64,000 nt of DNA from Bedellia somnulentella (GCA_963576735.1 OY755186.1:11209970-11273969), one strand, 5' to 3'. Counted from the first letter of the stretch, positions 1 to 10,709 are shown. The notes: generated by a model from the sequence alone, not told the origin. Made by a program: numbers and translations.

Positions 1-1
1 T

Positions 2-199
2 AGGGCTGACTACAGCTTTTTGTCACAAACAACATTGGGAGTCAAGAAGTTGACACAGAGACACACAGGGGGTTACCCATCGAAATTAGATGATAGGGCT
101 ATTGCCCCCAGTTCTCAAAAAGCTGCAGATAATACTATTGGGGAGGTCGAAAGATGCCATCACCCAGCATCTGTGAGGGCAATGGCATCACAAAGCTAA
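2..199 (+). CDS. Possible 3' end of an unidentified protein-coding gene, truncated by the window edge
   Basis: An open frame runs from the window edge for 65 codons to a TAA at 197-199. It is rich in Ser, Ala, Arg and Gln, ends in MASQS and is not AT-skewed like the spacer that follows. I do not recognise the protein. No AATAAA follows closely; an AATAAG occurs about 20 bases after the stop. Tak1 on the opposite strand must continue past the left edge, so if this is real it is nested in, or overlaps, a Tak1 intron. It could equally be a chance frame or transposon debris. Confidence 0.3.
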   Translation, partial: RADYSFLSQTTLGVKKLTQRHTGGYPSKLDDRAIAPSSQKAADNTIGEVERCHHPASVRAMASQS

Positions 200-489
200 T
201 TTTTTTGTGAACAAAATGTAAAATACTAAGCAATAAGTGATATTGTTATGGTAGTACTTTAGCCACTAAGTAGCACTGTGTAGCAAGGAGAAGGCCTTTT
301 TTTGGTCATTGATTCGCCTAAAGCAGATTTAGTTTAGGTAGATGCTTGCTTGTATGTTTCAATGCCATTTGATGTGATATGTGTGGCTAAAGATTAAAAG
401 CCAGGATGATCAGAGAATGTTTTTATAGCTTTTAATGGTGACTTTGTATAACTTTAACATTTTTAAAATCTTTCTAGACATCTATATAA

Positions 490-775
490 GCTTTTGTTCA
501 TGAAAACCTCATCTGGGGATTATTACTCATCAATTTGTAAAAAATTCGGAGGTAGGGAACGCAAAAAATACTTAAAGTGTAAAAAGAAACAAAGGATAGA
601 AGAATTTCGCACTGGCAGCCATTGACACGGTAGCTCAATTGGCAGAGCAATGGGGGCATATACCCGAGGTCGCGGTTTCGATTCCCGCCTGTGTCGAAAT
701 TTTTCTTTCCTTTATTTATCCTTTATTAGTTAGTAATAATCCCCAGATAAGGTTTTCATGAACAAAACCATTCAA
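490..775 (+). mobile_element. tRNA-cored hairpin retroelement (family C), copy C1
   Basis: The copy starts with the family leader (GTTCATGAAAACCTCAT, GGGGATTATTAC), continues with an AT-rich leader (AATTCGGAGGTAGGGAA) and then a tRNA-like core at about 626-696. The core has an A-box-like TAGCTCAATTGGCAGAGC and a B-box-like GGTTTCGATTCCC. It closes with GTGTCGAAATTTTTCTTTCC and an inverted copy of the leader ending at about 775. The core is not a functional tRNA: the anticodon arm is irregular and the acceptor stem runs on into the flanking inverted repeat. Confidence 0.75.
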
Positions 776-834
776 ATTATGTGATAGTTAGGCTTTTTCA
801 ACATTTGCATTCTATCTGAAAAGGTAGACAAGTG

Positions 835-1032
835 GCCTTCCAAATTTGTAAAAAATTCGGAGGTAGGGAATGCAAACACTACTTAAAAGTGTAAAAAGAA
901 ACAAAGGATAGAAGAATTTTGCACTGGCAGCCATTGACATGGTAGCTCAATTGGCAGAGCGAGGGGGGTGTATACCCGAGGTTGCAGGTTCAATTCCAGC
1001 CTGTGTCGAAAATTTTCTTTCCTTTATTAATT
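835..1032 (+). mobile_element. tRNA-cored hairpin retroelement (family C), copy C2
   Basis: Second copy of the family about 60 bp downstream of C1, lacking the distal leader. It keeps the AATTCGGAGGTAGGGAA leader, the A-box-like TAGCTCAATTGGCAGAGC, a B-box-like GGTTCAATTCC and the closing GTGTCGAAAATTTTCTTTCC. Confidence 0.7.
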
Positions 1033-1228
1033 ATCTATATAAGCTACATATTGTTGACATTACAGTTTTCTTTTCATTACTCTATGTATTTTTATATAAG
1101 TGACAGAATCTAAGGCATGACTAGTTATGACACTAGATCTATTAACCATTGCAGTACATACATCAATATGCCCATATTTGTCATGATTGTATTCAACATT
1201 AGATTTATAGTTAAGTTATACTATTTTG

Positions 1229-1477
1229 CTGTGTTGTGTCGGCTTAGGATAACACTACCCCATTTCTGCCGGTGGGTGTATGCAAGAGGCGACTAATGGT
1301 ATTGGGGCTTTTAAGGTATTTTTGGGTGATGCGGTTGGAGACCCATCACCAACAACCTTTATTTTGCCATCTTTTCCCTACTCAACTTTCCAAAAGTGGC
1401 TGAGGAACTTCTAGTTCCTTAGCTCTGGCTACTCCTTCTAGGGATTTATAGCTGCGAGTATATGTATGTATGTATGT
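1229..1477 (+). mobile_element. SINE family A, copy A1
   Basis: Near full-length copy of the commonest repeat in the window. It begins at TGTCGGCTTAGGATA, carries the conserved GCGGTTGGAGACCCATCACC (resembling a pol III B box) and CAAAAGTGGCTGAGG, and ends in GCGAGTATATGTATG with an ATGT-repeat tail. The 3' end resembles that of the LINE at 60767-61490. Confidence 0.8.
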
Positions 1478-1533
1478 TACATATACTAGGATAATGAAGC
1501 AGGCAGATATTAAACTAACACTGGCATATTTAC

Positions 1534-1986
1534 CTCAGCACATTGTCTTGCCCAACTCATAGCATGAGCTGGTAAATACTTTGGTTTAGGACGGCAATGC
1601 AAAACATTGTACAGTGAACCTCCTTCGGCGAATTCCATCACCAGACAGACATGGGCACCTTTGGTACATGCTCCGTATAATCGTACAATATTAGGATGAG
1701 AAACGCGAGATAGTTGTCGAACTTCTACAGCAAATTCTCTCTTCTCAGCTTCCGAATTTATATGCTTGACAGCCACGTATTTGTTTCGCCATACTCCTTT
1801 CCAAACTATACCAAATGCTCCTTTCCCTACAACCTGTAAAATGTAAACATTATACTAACTATAAGCTTACATCACTGAACATATATAATCAGTCAAACTT
1901 ACAGTTAATTCCTGGATTTCATTGTAATCAATTTCTTCAACAAAAGTCTGGTGTAACACGGGAGATTCATGCACATTAGTAGCCAT
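1534..1986 (-). CDS. Tak1: TGF-beta-activated kinase 1 (MAP3K7), N-terminal exons 1 and 2
   Basis: TAK1 is a cytoplasmic MAP kinase kinase kinase. In insects it acts in the immune-deficiency pathway upstream of JNK and of the IKK complex (family knowledge). Exon 1 is 1986-1903 (28 codons; ATG at 1986, donor GTAAGT) and exon 2 is 1833-1534 (100 codons; acceptor TTTTACAG, donor GTAAAT). Visible features are [20 protein letters not shown], which is the conserved run-in and glycine-rich loop; VAVKHI with the catalytic lysine; [18 protein letters not shown]; the gatekeeper and hinge [15 protein letters not shown]; and AHAMSW. Human TAK1 has near-identical motifs in the same order. The HRD and DFG segments and the TAB-binding C-terminus must lie beyond position 1. 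The start is supported by upstream AT-rich sequence and by the kinase domain beginning near residue 28. Identity is very sure; gene completeness cannot be judged here. Confidence 0.95.
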
Positions 1987-2610
1987 GAGTACACTTATGA
2001 CACATTATCCAACTAACTTATTTTATTAAGAATGTGCACAATATATAAAAAAGCATTAAGATATCTACTTTACGCTAAAATCTGCAGTTTAATGCTTTGT
2101 TTAGAATTTTTCACGAACTACATGACAAGGTCGCCATCTTTACCACAGAATCCACAGATAGGATAGATTGACATGACAACTACTTGACAAGCAAAGCAGA
2201 GTTTGAGAAGTCATGTGAGCCATTCTAATGCTCTGTGTTATCTAACTATTTACCCGACGAACCCGATCACCCTCGCTTAAGGTCTCAGAGATCAGGACGA
2301 TGAAGATACCACTCCAGTTACCGACTTCACCAGCGAGTTCGATTAATGCGAAATCAGTATCACCCTTGCTTGCCACTGAAATAACCCTCCCACTTGCTCG
2401 CTGGCTGGCTAGGGCTGGTTTTCACGTCCCTATCCGATATAGCTTATATCTAACACTTTTCTTTTAGCTACACTGCACACACAAAGTCAAGGCAAAGCCA
2501 CAGAGATAACTGATTACGAAAAAAAAAACTGCTATAGCTATAGACGCACATACAACTGTAACCCCTGATGATGATAAAAACTTAGGATATGGACAGATGT
2601 TAATTTTCAT
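1987..2610. promoter_or_regulatory. Presumed Tak1 5' flank and promoter
   Basis: No open frame of note. The stretch lies directly upstream of the Tak1 start codon and is locally less AT-rich at 2230-2420, as expected for a proximal promoter. I see no clear TATA box or other specific motif; the assignment rests on position only. Confidence 0.3.
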
Positions 2611-2627
2611 CGTACACTCAACTCAGA

Positions 2628-2825
2628 AGCTCACGCCGAATATCCCCGAAGGCATTGGAAGAGATACTAATACTTCTGAACATCACGTAATATTGTCCCC
2701 TGATGATCAGATTACCCACGTTTTGCTTGGATAGTGTATTCATGTGATAGGAGGCAGACCTATCACCAGGTGACAATATCACGAGATGTTCAAAAGTATT
2801 AGTAACACTGCCAACGCCAAAGGTT
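2628..2825. mobile_element. Inverted pair of SINE family B 3' ends
   Basis: The left half (about 2628-2765) reads as a minus-strand family B tail (GCCGAATATCCCCGAAGGC, ACTAATACTTCTGAACATC). The right half (about 2765-2825) reads as a plus-strand tail (GTGACAATATCACG, TTCAAAAGTATTAGTA). Together they form an imperfect palindrome. Confidence 0.6.
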
Positions 2826-3015
2826 TGTTTTTAGATGTTTATGAGTTAAAGCTTTAACTATTAAACATGATGTATAGGCGAAAGCAATAACATTATTTAA
2901 AGTTGAAGAAACTCAAACTAGTAATAATTTTACAAATATTTATTTCATTATTTCATCACATTATTATTTAAACAAATTATTTCCTCAAAGGTACAAGCTG
3001 ATCACTACCAGGATC

Positions 3016-3047
3016 ACCATCTGAATGGATAAATCCGTTCAGATGGT
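3016..3047. repeat. Short near-perfect hairpin
   Basis: ACCATCTGAA at 3016-3025 pairs with TTCAGATGGT at 3038-3047, and the inner GGAT pairs with ATCC. The function is unknown. It sits in otherwise featureless AT-rich sequence (2830-3290). Confidence 0.6.
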
Positions 3048-3297
3048 AATCCTTCATCGGATATATCTAACGCTACAGCTGGAATCAACACAACCAGATA
3101 GTTGCAAATGTTGCAATAGACATTTTTATTCATCTTTTCAAACAACTTCTTAAGAAGTATACTTAACCGGATATATTACTCTTGTAAGAAGTCATTCAAA
3201 AGTATTTGCCTTTAGAAGCAATTATGTTAGCTTTTTTTTAGTAATAAAAAATACGAGTTAGTAGTTAAGTTTGCGAACCACATTTACAAATTTGAAT

Positions 3298-5304
3298 AAT
3301 GAGAGGTTTTCTTTTTGAGAAATAAAAAAACAACATAGTTTCCTAGAGCTGTGTAGATGGCGTTGATGTAACTACGTTACTTACTTAAAATTTTCTTTGT
3401 GGCCTCAATCGTGTTGCCATAATAATTTCGCCAATGTCAACTTTAAAAACATGTGTCACATCACCATAGAGTTGTTTTTTGGCGAGTAAAAACCTTTGAG
3501 TAGTGAAATATATGGAGATAACATAAAGTACATAAAATCCTGCCTATTTTTGAAACCAAAATGGCCGACTAGTTTTGGCCAGTGATCGATACTTTTTATC
3601 GATAATATTATAGCTGAAGAATTTGGTCGTGCTAACCCTAGGATCTAGAAAAAAATAATAGATATTTAGATTTCTGTATTAGGTGGTCCATTAACATAAA
3701 AATGGTGATTACGATTCGTGCTTCGAAAAAACTTACAGTATTTGCTGAAACATAGTAGCTATGGCTAGTACACGTATTTTTTATAAAGAAGAAGTGTCTT
3801 TCTCATGTTAAATCTGATACAGCCTAAATCATGCAATCCGTACATGTGACGTTGAGGGCGTAGAGCCAGTAACTAATTTAAAAAAACGAGCGCTTGCTTT
3901 GTAAATAGTGGGTTTACTGTTTTTTATTCTATTAACCTTCATTTATTGCGCCAATTGTTGGCTTGTCAAAAACCAGAATGAACAGCAGTGGTAACAGAAA
4001 TGGCCATTTCAAGAAATAAAATATTTGTATTTTTCATTATCAATTATTATTATAGAAATATTAATAATTAAGTCTTAATAATTAAAAATTAACACTTTAT
4101 TCTCACTTCTGGACATATGAAAATACTTAAAAAATATTTAAAAGCAAACCTAAAACTACTTATGTAACAGGTAACAAAAATAATTAAAAAAAAAACAAAT
4201 TATACTAAAACCTTTCAGTTAAAAAATATAATTTAACTTTATTAAATAAACCTCACTGTCTAAAATCATGTTCCATTTAACAAAAATATCTAGCATATCT
4301 ATATATATATTAATATTTTCCTTTCCGATTGCTTCTAGCCATTTTCGCCTTTTGGATTCATTTTTGGGGAGTCTGAAACAAGTAGGTTTTTTTCATATAA
4401 TATCGATATAATACATCGACAATAATAAAAAAACATCCCTATCTTGAACATAACCTTAAACTTAAATTCAATAAATCTATATCTAAAAGTATTGAAAACT
4501 CTGTAAATACACTTCACTCTATAAAATTCAGGTATACCATTAAAGTAGGATTAGCTACAAATGCTTTATGAGTCTGCTATATGATGCTATTAAGAATAAA
4601 ATCACAATAATAATAGTCGATTTATCAGTTTTCCCATTTCTTACCGGTGAATTGTTAAATTAGGTCGATTCCTGCTTAAGTATGCTCCACAGGTCAGAAT
4701 AGAACACTTCACCATTTTTAACAGAATTTCAGCACTATACCACTGTTTATTTCACAATTAATTGTAATTTTTCTACAAAATTTCAATGTTTACAAACAAA
4801 TCAATCCATAGACAACAAAAAACTTTGAAACTAAAATGGCGGATTCATCCACGAATTCTATATATAGTTATGTATAAGATTCTTGTGGCCAGCATTATTA
4901 AAATGGTGTTGGTCTTAATGACACCCACAAAAATACTATCATCAGACAGAGACAACAATAGTTAATCATTTCGTCAAACACAATTTTGACAGAAAAGTTT
5001 ATATAGAATATTATGTGATCTCCATATACTTCACTACTCAAAGGTAAAAACCACAAAAATATTGTTAAATATAAAGTTAAATATCTTCTCTATCGTCTTT
5101 GTTTATTTGTCTATCTATCTTGGCTTAAACTGATATTTATTTAGACTTTCAAATCAGAACTTTTTTATGTACGTTCCGTTTTATGATATCATTACATTCA
5201 GGTGTGAAACACGGAGTGACGTTCCGTTCCTACCAGTAACATAGCAAGTCTGGCGCCATCTATCCTGAGAACAGGGAAGAAGAAAAAAAGGAAAACCTCT
5301 CATT
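3298..5304. mobile_element. 2-kb non-autonomous DNA element with inverted ends (family D, long form)
   Basis: The element starts AATGAGAGGTTTTC and ends with the exact reverse complement GAAAACCTCTCATT. Near each end there is a second inverted block (GAGTAGTGAAATATATGGAG near 3500 against CTCCATATACTTCACTACTC near 5020). The 1.5-kb interior is AT-rich and I see no transposase. The 446-bp element at 18980-19425 has the same ends in opposite orientation and looks like an internal-deletion derivative. I could not find a convincing target duplication, so the superfamily is open. Confidence 0.65.
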
Positions 5305-5842
5305 AGTTAAAATTTTGTATAGACCTTAGACTATATAGACAGAGTCATAATGCAACGGGAGAGTACCTCTTTTAGATAGCAATATTTTTCCCTGTAATGT
5401 TGCGATCACTAGAAAACAATTACTCCAAAATACTATAATCATCATTCTAAAAGTTACTTTTTAATTTAAAATTGATTACGTCAATTTATTGTTACGTCGT
5501 TTTATTTATTGTAAAGGTTTACTGTTTACTATATTATTTCCTGCAATCATATAATTATACATACTTGCTCCTAGTATTATACAATCTTTTTTGTTTCATT
5601 TTACCATTTATACTGATGTTTAATACACCGTGAAATCTAAAGCATTGTACTAACTATCAGGGATGAATCTTCCCATGATTACGAATAAATTTTTGTACGG
5701 GACTAACTTTGTTACTGGACAAAAAAAAACAGCTGTTCCATAAGTGCAAGTTATGTAAATATCATACGGGTCATCATGGGTATAGTGGGGTCTATGTTTG
5801 TATTTTGAAAAATAAAAGACAGCACTATTTTGTACATGAGTT

Positions 5843-5850
5843 TTATTGCA
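5843..5850 (-). terminator. Polyadenylation signal AATAAA
   Basis: On the minus strand an AATAAA lies about 35 to 55 bases after the stop codons of the terminal exon at 5884-6020. This supports that exon being the 3' end of a transcript. Confidence 0.5.
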
Positions 5851-5896
5851 TTATTTACTATTGACCTTTAAACAAAATCAGTTTCATTCGTCTATT

Positions 5897-6458
5897 TCAG
5901 TCACATTTTTCAAAAGATGATGTATTCGTACATCTAAGTATTTTATATTTGGTTGATTTCCAATTGCATCTTCCAGTGGCCGCAATCCATTTTTCTCGTA
6001 GATTCGGGTCTTTAGGAAAACTGTAATGAATACGAAGAAATTAAATAAATATAACAAATTTATTACTTACTAATTCCGTAGATAACAATTGGAAATCATT
6101 CAGCGTCGCTATAGCGCGACGAAATTCATAATATACTCACACATTAACATCAGTTTACTAATTTGAAAATTTTACCCTAACGACAGGGTAGGATGAAAAC
6201 GTGAATTATGGGAACACTGAGATACTGCATATTTTTAGGTTATGCTATTAAAAAATTGCTCAAAATAACTAAAGAAAATGCTAGTAATCTAGTTCAACGT
6301 AATTAACATTTGAATCACTTTTTTTCTGATCGCGCAATGTATTTATTATGTATTTATCTGTAGAAAAACATTAAAAAACTCACTCACTTGTGGAAAGTCA
6401 ATCCTTCGATGTGTTTTTCGCTGTGGCTTCCGCAGTCAAGCACGCTACACCCAACCAT
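5897..6458 (-). pseudogene. Two-exon degenerate THAP-domain gene
   Basis: Exon 1 (6458-6388) starts MVGCSVLDCG...GLTFH and ends at a GTGAGT donor. Exon 2 (6020-5897, acceptor ATTACAG) continues in phase with FPKDPNLREKWIAATGRCNW, then KSTKYKI. This is the N-terminal two thirds of a THAP zinc finger: the C-x4-C pair, the FP...W block, and an intron between FH and FP. THAP domains bind DNA and occur in host proteins and in P-element or THAP/DDE transposases. The final C-x2-H-F of the finger is not intact: RC is followed by TNTSSFEKCD and a stop, so a zinc ligand is missing. The predicted product is only 64 residues. It is either a decayed transposase N-terminus or a dead host gene. The same second exon reads in another frame as an ankyrin-like end (see findings). 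Confidence 0.6.
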
Positions 6459-6854
6459 ACCTCACTAAACAATAACTTAATTAATGGAGTCTCTTTTGTC
6501 ACAATAACAATATACAAATGAATAAAATCTTTCTCAAAATCAAAAGAAAACTAAAATCGCTCACAAGTCGACGCTTTGTTTGTCACGCTTTAAAAGTGTG
6601 ACATCAACAAAACGGGTTACGCGATAGAGATGACAATAAAGTTTTGTGTCTCTTTTTAACATATAAGAACTTAAATAAGGGCTTCTCTTTTTAAAATGGA
6701 TGACGTAACATCGCTTTGTCTATAGTGTTCATAGTCAAAGGTATAGACCTAACATATTCTATTTTCATTTTACTAATAAGATATTAATCTTAGAGTTGGT
6801 CTGTGAGTCAAATCACTAGTAGTTTTATTTTTTATTTCAGCAGAGGCTAAGAAC

Positions 6855-7023
6855 CTCACTATACTTTCTCAGTTTGATCTAAGCAGCGTCACTTTTTATG
6901 TATTCATTATTTTGAAAATCACAATATTTTAGATAAGCATTCCTTAGGCAAAGTTGTTTAGTTTGATGTCTTTAATCGATTTAAAATATAAAAAGTGCGT
7001 GTCTTAAAAACTAATTCTAGGCC
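6855..7023 (+). mobile_element. MITE family F, degraded copy
   Basis: Resembles the right arm of the element at 41307-41894: CTCAGTTTGATCTA, TTTTGAAAATCACAATATTT, CAAAGTTGTTTAGTTTGATG, and ending TTCTAGGCCAATTA. Confidence 0.55.
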
Positions 7024-7239
7024 AATTAAGGGTAAAACTATTAAATAATTTAATAGATCATCGCTTGGATAGTCAGATGTATGTTTTTTGTATTCAATCA
7101 AATTACTAATTTATCATAACAATTTAATTCCACTAGTTTTTTTAAAATACGTACCTACTTAAGTAGCTGGTGATTTCTATAAATCTGGGCATGTTCTGGG
7201 CTAACCATTTCTAGCTTAAAACAAAAACTTGCTAAAATT

Positions 7240-7256
7240 TTATATTTATTGTCAAC
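7240..7256 (-). terminator. Polyadenylation signal of the ankyrin gene
   Basis: ACAATAAATATAAAA on the minus strand, about 20 to 35 bases after the TGA at 7275-7277, in the usual position for insect 3' ends. Confidence 0.55.
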
Positions 7257-7274
7257 ATCCTTTCATAAAGAGTT

Positions 7275-10200
7275 TCATGAGCTGTAATTCGATCTCCCAG
7301 AAGAACTTCTATACAATTCCATAGCTCTTTCTAAGAAAAATTTTGCACTAAAACAATTGAAAACCACAGCGACATCTAATGGCGTTTGATTACAGTGGTT
7401 TTCCATGAATGGATCTGCTCCAAATTCTAGCAGAACTTCTATCAGGTGACAGTTGTCACTCATAGCTGCTAAATGAAGTGCTTGTCTTCCCCCAGGTGAT
7501 TCTGGATCATTTATTTTAGCGCCGTGACTTAATAACAATTTTAATACTTCTATTTCGCTTCTAGTGGGTTCAGTTCCCACTACGTATCCTGTGAAATATC
7601 ATTACCGTCATATCATAGTATTGAAATGACTTATACTATAAAGAAAGTTGCACTATGGTCAGGTATTATGAAAAATTATCTCCTATTCGTTTCACACTCG
7701 TTAACACTTATTCAATAATAGGGAAGGAAGGAGCGTCTTTTATATCAATACCACTCCTACATGGATCTGGAGAAGTCGTATGTACATGTGTGTGGAGCTT
7801 AGTGCAAGAAGAGTTCATAGAAAGTGTTATAAATATTATAAGTAAATTACACACGGAAAATATATTAAACTATATAGGGAACAAAATACTAACGTAGAAA
7901 AACGCCGAGATCATCAGTGGATTTCCGGTTTTCAAAATATGCTCCTCGTTCAAACAAAAGTTCGATAATAGGTATCATGTAGGGATTGCTGAAAGATATG
8001 TTACCAGAAAATGAATTTTCAAAATTCTCTCAACATTCACGCCGTAAATCGCCGAAGTGGTGGCAGAGGTACTAAGGGCCGGCGCTGACTGCCGGCATGG
8101 CATGGCAAAGGATTTCGGTACAGATATAGCATTTTTAATCTTATTACCATGAGTATAGAATTCATTTTACTTCATTTTGACACAACGATGCCGACGTTCT
8201 GTCCGACCGCGGCCTCCCTCGGCATCGTTGTGTCAAAATGAATTCTATACGCATGGTAATAAGATTAAAAATGCTATATCTGTACCGAAATCCTTTGCCA
8301 TGCCATGCCGGCAGTCAGCGCCGGCCCTAAGACTTCTGGACATCCCGTGACACTCTTGTCACCTAGTTTTCAGAGATGATAGGGAGAGGTGTTATATAAT
8401 CAGTTCCCTTATCAAATAACAATGCAGGATGAGAATTTCTGATTTCGAAATTACGACTATCCTTTTGTTTATTTGTAGTGACGAGTTATTATTGCTGTGG
8501 AGCTTGAGCTTAGAATAGAACTACCCGATTTCTTCCCATGTGCGATCGTAAGAACCAAAAAACATTTATATTACAATCTCTTCCCCACGTAACTTCTAAA
8601 AGTGGCTGAAGAATTTTATGATACTAAAGCTCTGGCTAACCGGTTTAGGGATTTATGGCCGTGAGTATATGTATGTAGTGACGAGTGTGGAAAGCGAGGT
8701 TTAAATAAAGATTAATTATGTTCTCATTATTCACCTGGTCAATAGACAAAGCGATAATGGGGTAAAGTTTAATTTGTCTTCAGCATTAATATTGACGCCG
8801 GCATCTATCAATATTTTCGCACACTCCGGACTGTCCGCTAATATGGCAATATGTAATGCATTTCTACCCAACATATTTACTTGATTTTTGTCCACCGATG
8901 ACTGTCTGAAATAAGCACGTTAAATTTTAAACAAATTAATCATTTAGCCGTACTTCTCTAAACGAATGCCGGCACGGCATAGAATTTCACTACCCCTTTC
9001 TTTCTACGGGTGTCGTAAGAGGCAATTAAGGATATTGGGCTTTTTTAAAGTGATTTTTTGGACGTTGCGGTTGGAGACCCATCACCAACGATACTTTATT
9101 TCTACCATTTTCTCCCCTGCCAAATGTGGCTGAGGAATTTCTAGCTCTGAAACTCTGGCCACCCCTTTTTGGGATTTATGGCCGTGAGTAAATCTATCTA
9201 TACTATAATAAGACTGTACCGAGGTCAAAACTGTACATCGAAGAAAAAAAATAAAAAACCGGAGGAATATGTTTAATTTTCGATACTGAAACCAAATTGG
9301 CGATTTTTGAAAAAAATGACTGACTGTCTTTCTGTCTGTATGTCCAGTCATCCATCACGTTAATTCTACCAGACGGATCTTGATCAAATTTGGTATGAAT
9401 GTAGCTTTTACACCTGGTCAACATATAGGTTATCAATCATCACGGATTTCGCAAGGGTTTACTGCTACGCCACGAAGACTTTGGTGTAGATTTCAAATTT
9501 TGATAACTTATATATCTAGTAGTCATACTATTGACAAACAATTAAATGGACATTTATTTTGATGAAAGTGGCCAATATATAGGATATCATTTATCCCGGA
9601 TTTCGCAAGGATTCCCACAGGAGCTTTAAAAATCATAAATTTTATATGGCTCCCCATATTTACACGATTTATTTTTCATCGAACGACTTTATCAGACTCT
9701 TCATTAATAGTCTTTTTGGAAAAAATAAGTGTTCATCCATTTTCATCAAAATAAATATGTCCCGGATTTCGCAAGGAATAAATGAGGATGAAACCCTTAT
9801 TTATTCCAAAAAGACTAATAATGAAGAGTCTGATAAAGTCGTTCGATTAAAAAACGAATCGTGTAAATATAAAACCAAACCAAACCATGGGGGAACCATA
9901 TAAAAGTTATGTTTTTTTATGCTCCTGTGGGAATCCTTGCGAAATCCGGGATAAAGGATATCCTATATATTGGCCACTTTCATCAAAATAAATGTCCATT
10001 TAATTGTTTGTCAATAGTATGACTACTAGATATATAAGTTATCAAAATTTGAAATCTACACCAAAGTCTTCGTGGCGTAGCAGTATACCGTTTGGTTAGT
10101 GCTAATCGAACAGAAGACCCAGGTTCGAGCCCCGGGGGGGTCACAATCTTTTTGCGTTTTTTTTTGCTTTTGTGTAAGCTTAGAATAATAGGAAGCACTA

Positions 10201-10671
10201 TTCCATCTTTTTCAAATTCAACTATGCGAACATGTATGAATAAACATAATTGAAAGTATATTGTATGAATATTGCGTATTCATTTGATAGGTCTGAGAAT
10301 ATGTTTATAACTTTTATTTTATTAACTATTTTTAAACTAATGTTCCCATAGATATATTATGCTACACTTACGCATAAATTAATAGTCTGTTTAAGCCTCA
10401 GAATGAATAGTTGGTAAATAATAGCACACATCTCAATTTTAATTTAGTACCGCCATCTATGACTGATTGGCTGCAATCTCTCACATATCACCAACGGTTA
10501 GTGTAGTGGGCAGCACCGGGCCGACACCGCATCGCCAAACTTCTATCCATCTTCTATACTTATAATAAATCTGTAGAGAGGTCAATTCTGTACATTAAAT
10601 ATATTTTCAAAATAACCATCAGGTGGTGATTAGGGATCGATACTGATGCCAAAAATGCAATCAGTAAAATT

Positions 10672-10709
<38 letters not shown>

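Larger units (their letters stand above)
9197..10430 (+). mobile_element. Helitron-like element (family H5) containing a long palindrome
   Basis: It starts TCTATACTATAATAAGACTG, the start type of small lepidopteran Helitrons, and shares its first 200 bp and last 250 bp with the element at 46125-46833 (AATATGTTTAATTTTCGATA, ATTCTACCAGACGGATCTTG, AATATGTTTATAACTT). No CTAG end is clear. The middle (9461-10084) is a ~300-bp-arm inverted duplication absent from the other copy. No protein is encoded. Confidence 0.6.

Noticed and set aside
626..696. A tRNA gene
   Set aside because: A and B boxes are present, but the anticodon arm is irregular, the sequence is repeated in many diverged copies, and it sits in a mobile element; scored as tRNA-derived repeat.
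7655..7897. 80-codon plus-strand frame
   Set aside because: Lies in an ankyrin-gene intron and overlaps exon 3 in antisense; no family resemblance.
9646..9903. 85-codon frame in the palindrome centre
   Set aside because: Created by inverted transposon sequence; no protein resemblance.
10070..10143. A second functional tRNA
   Set aside because: The acceptor stem does not pair properly and there is a seven-G run in the 3' side; treated as tRNA-like.
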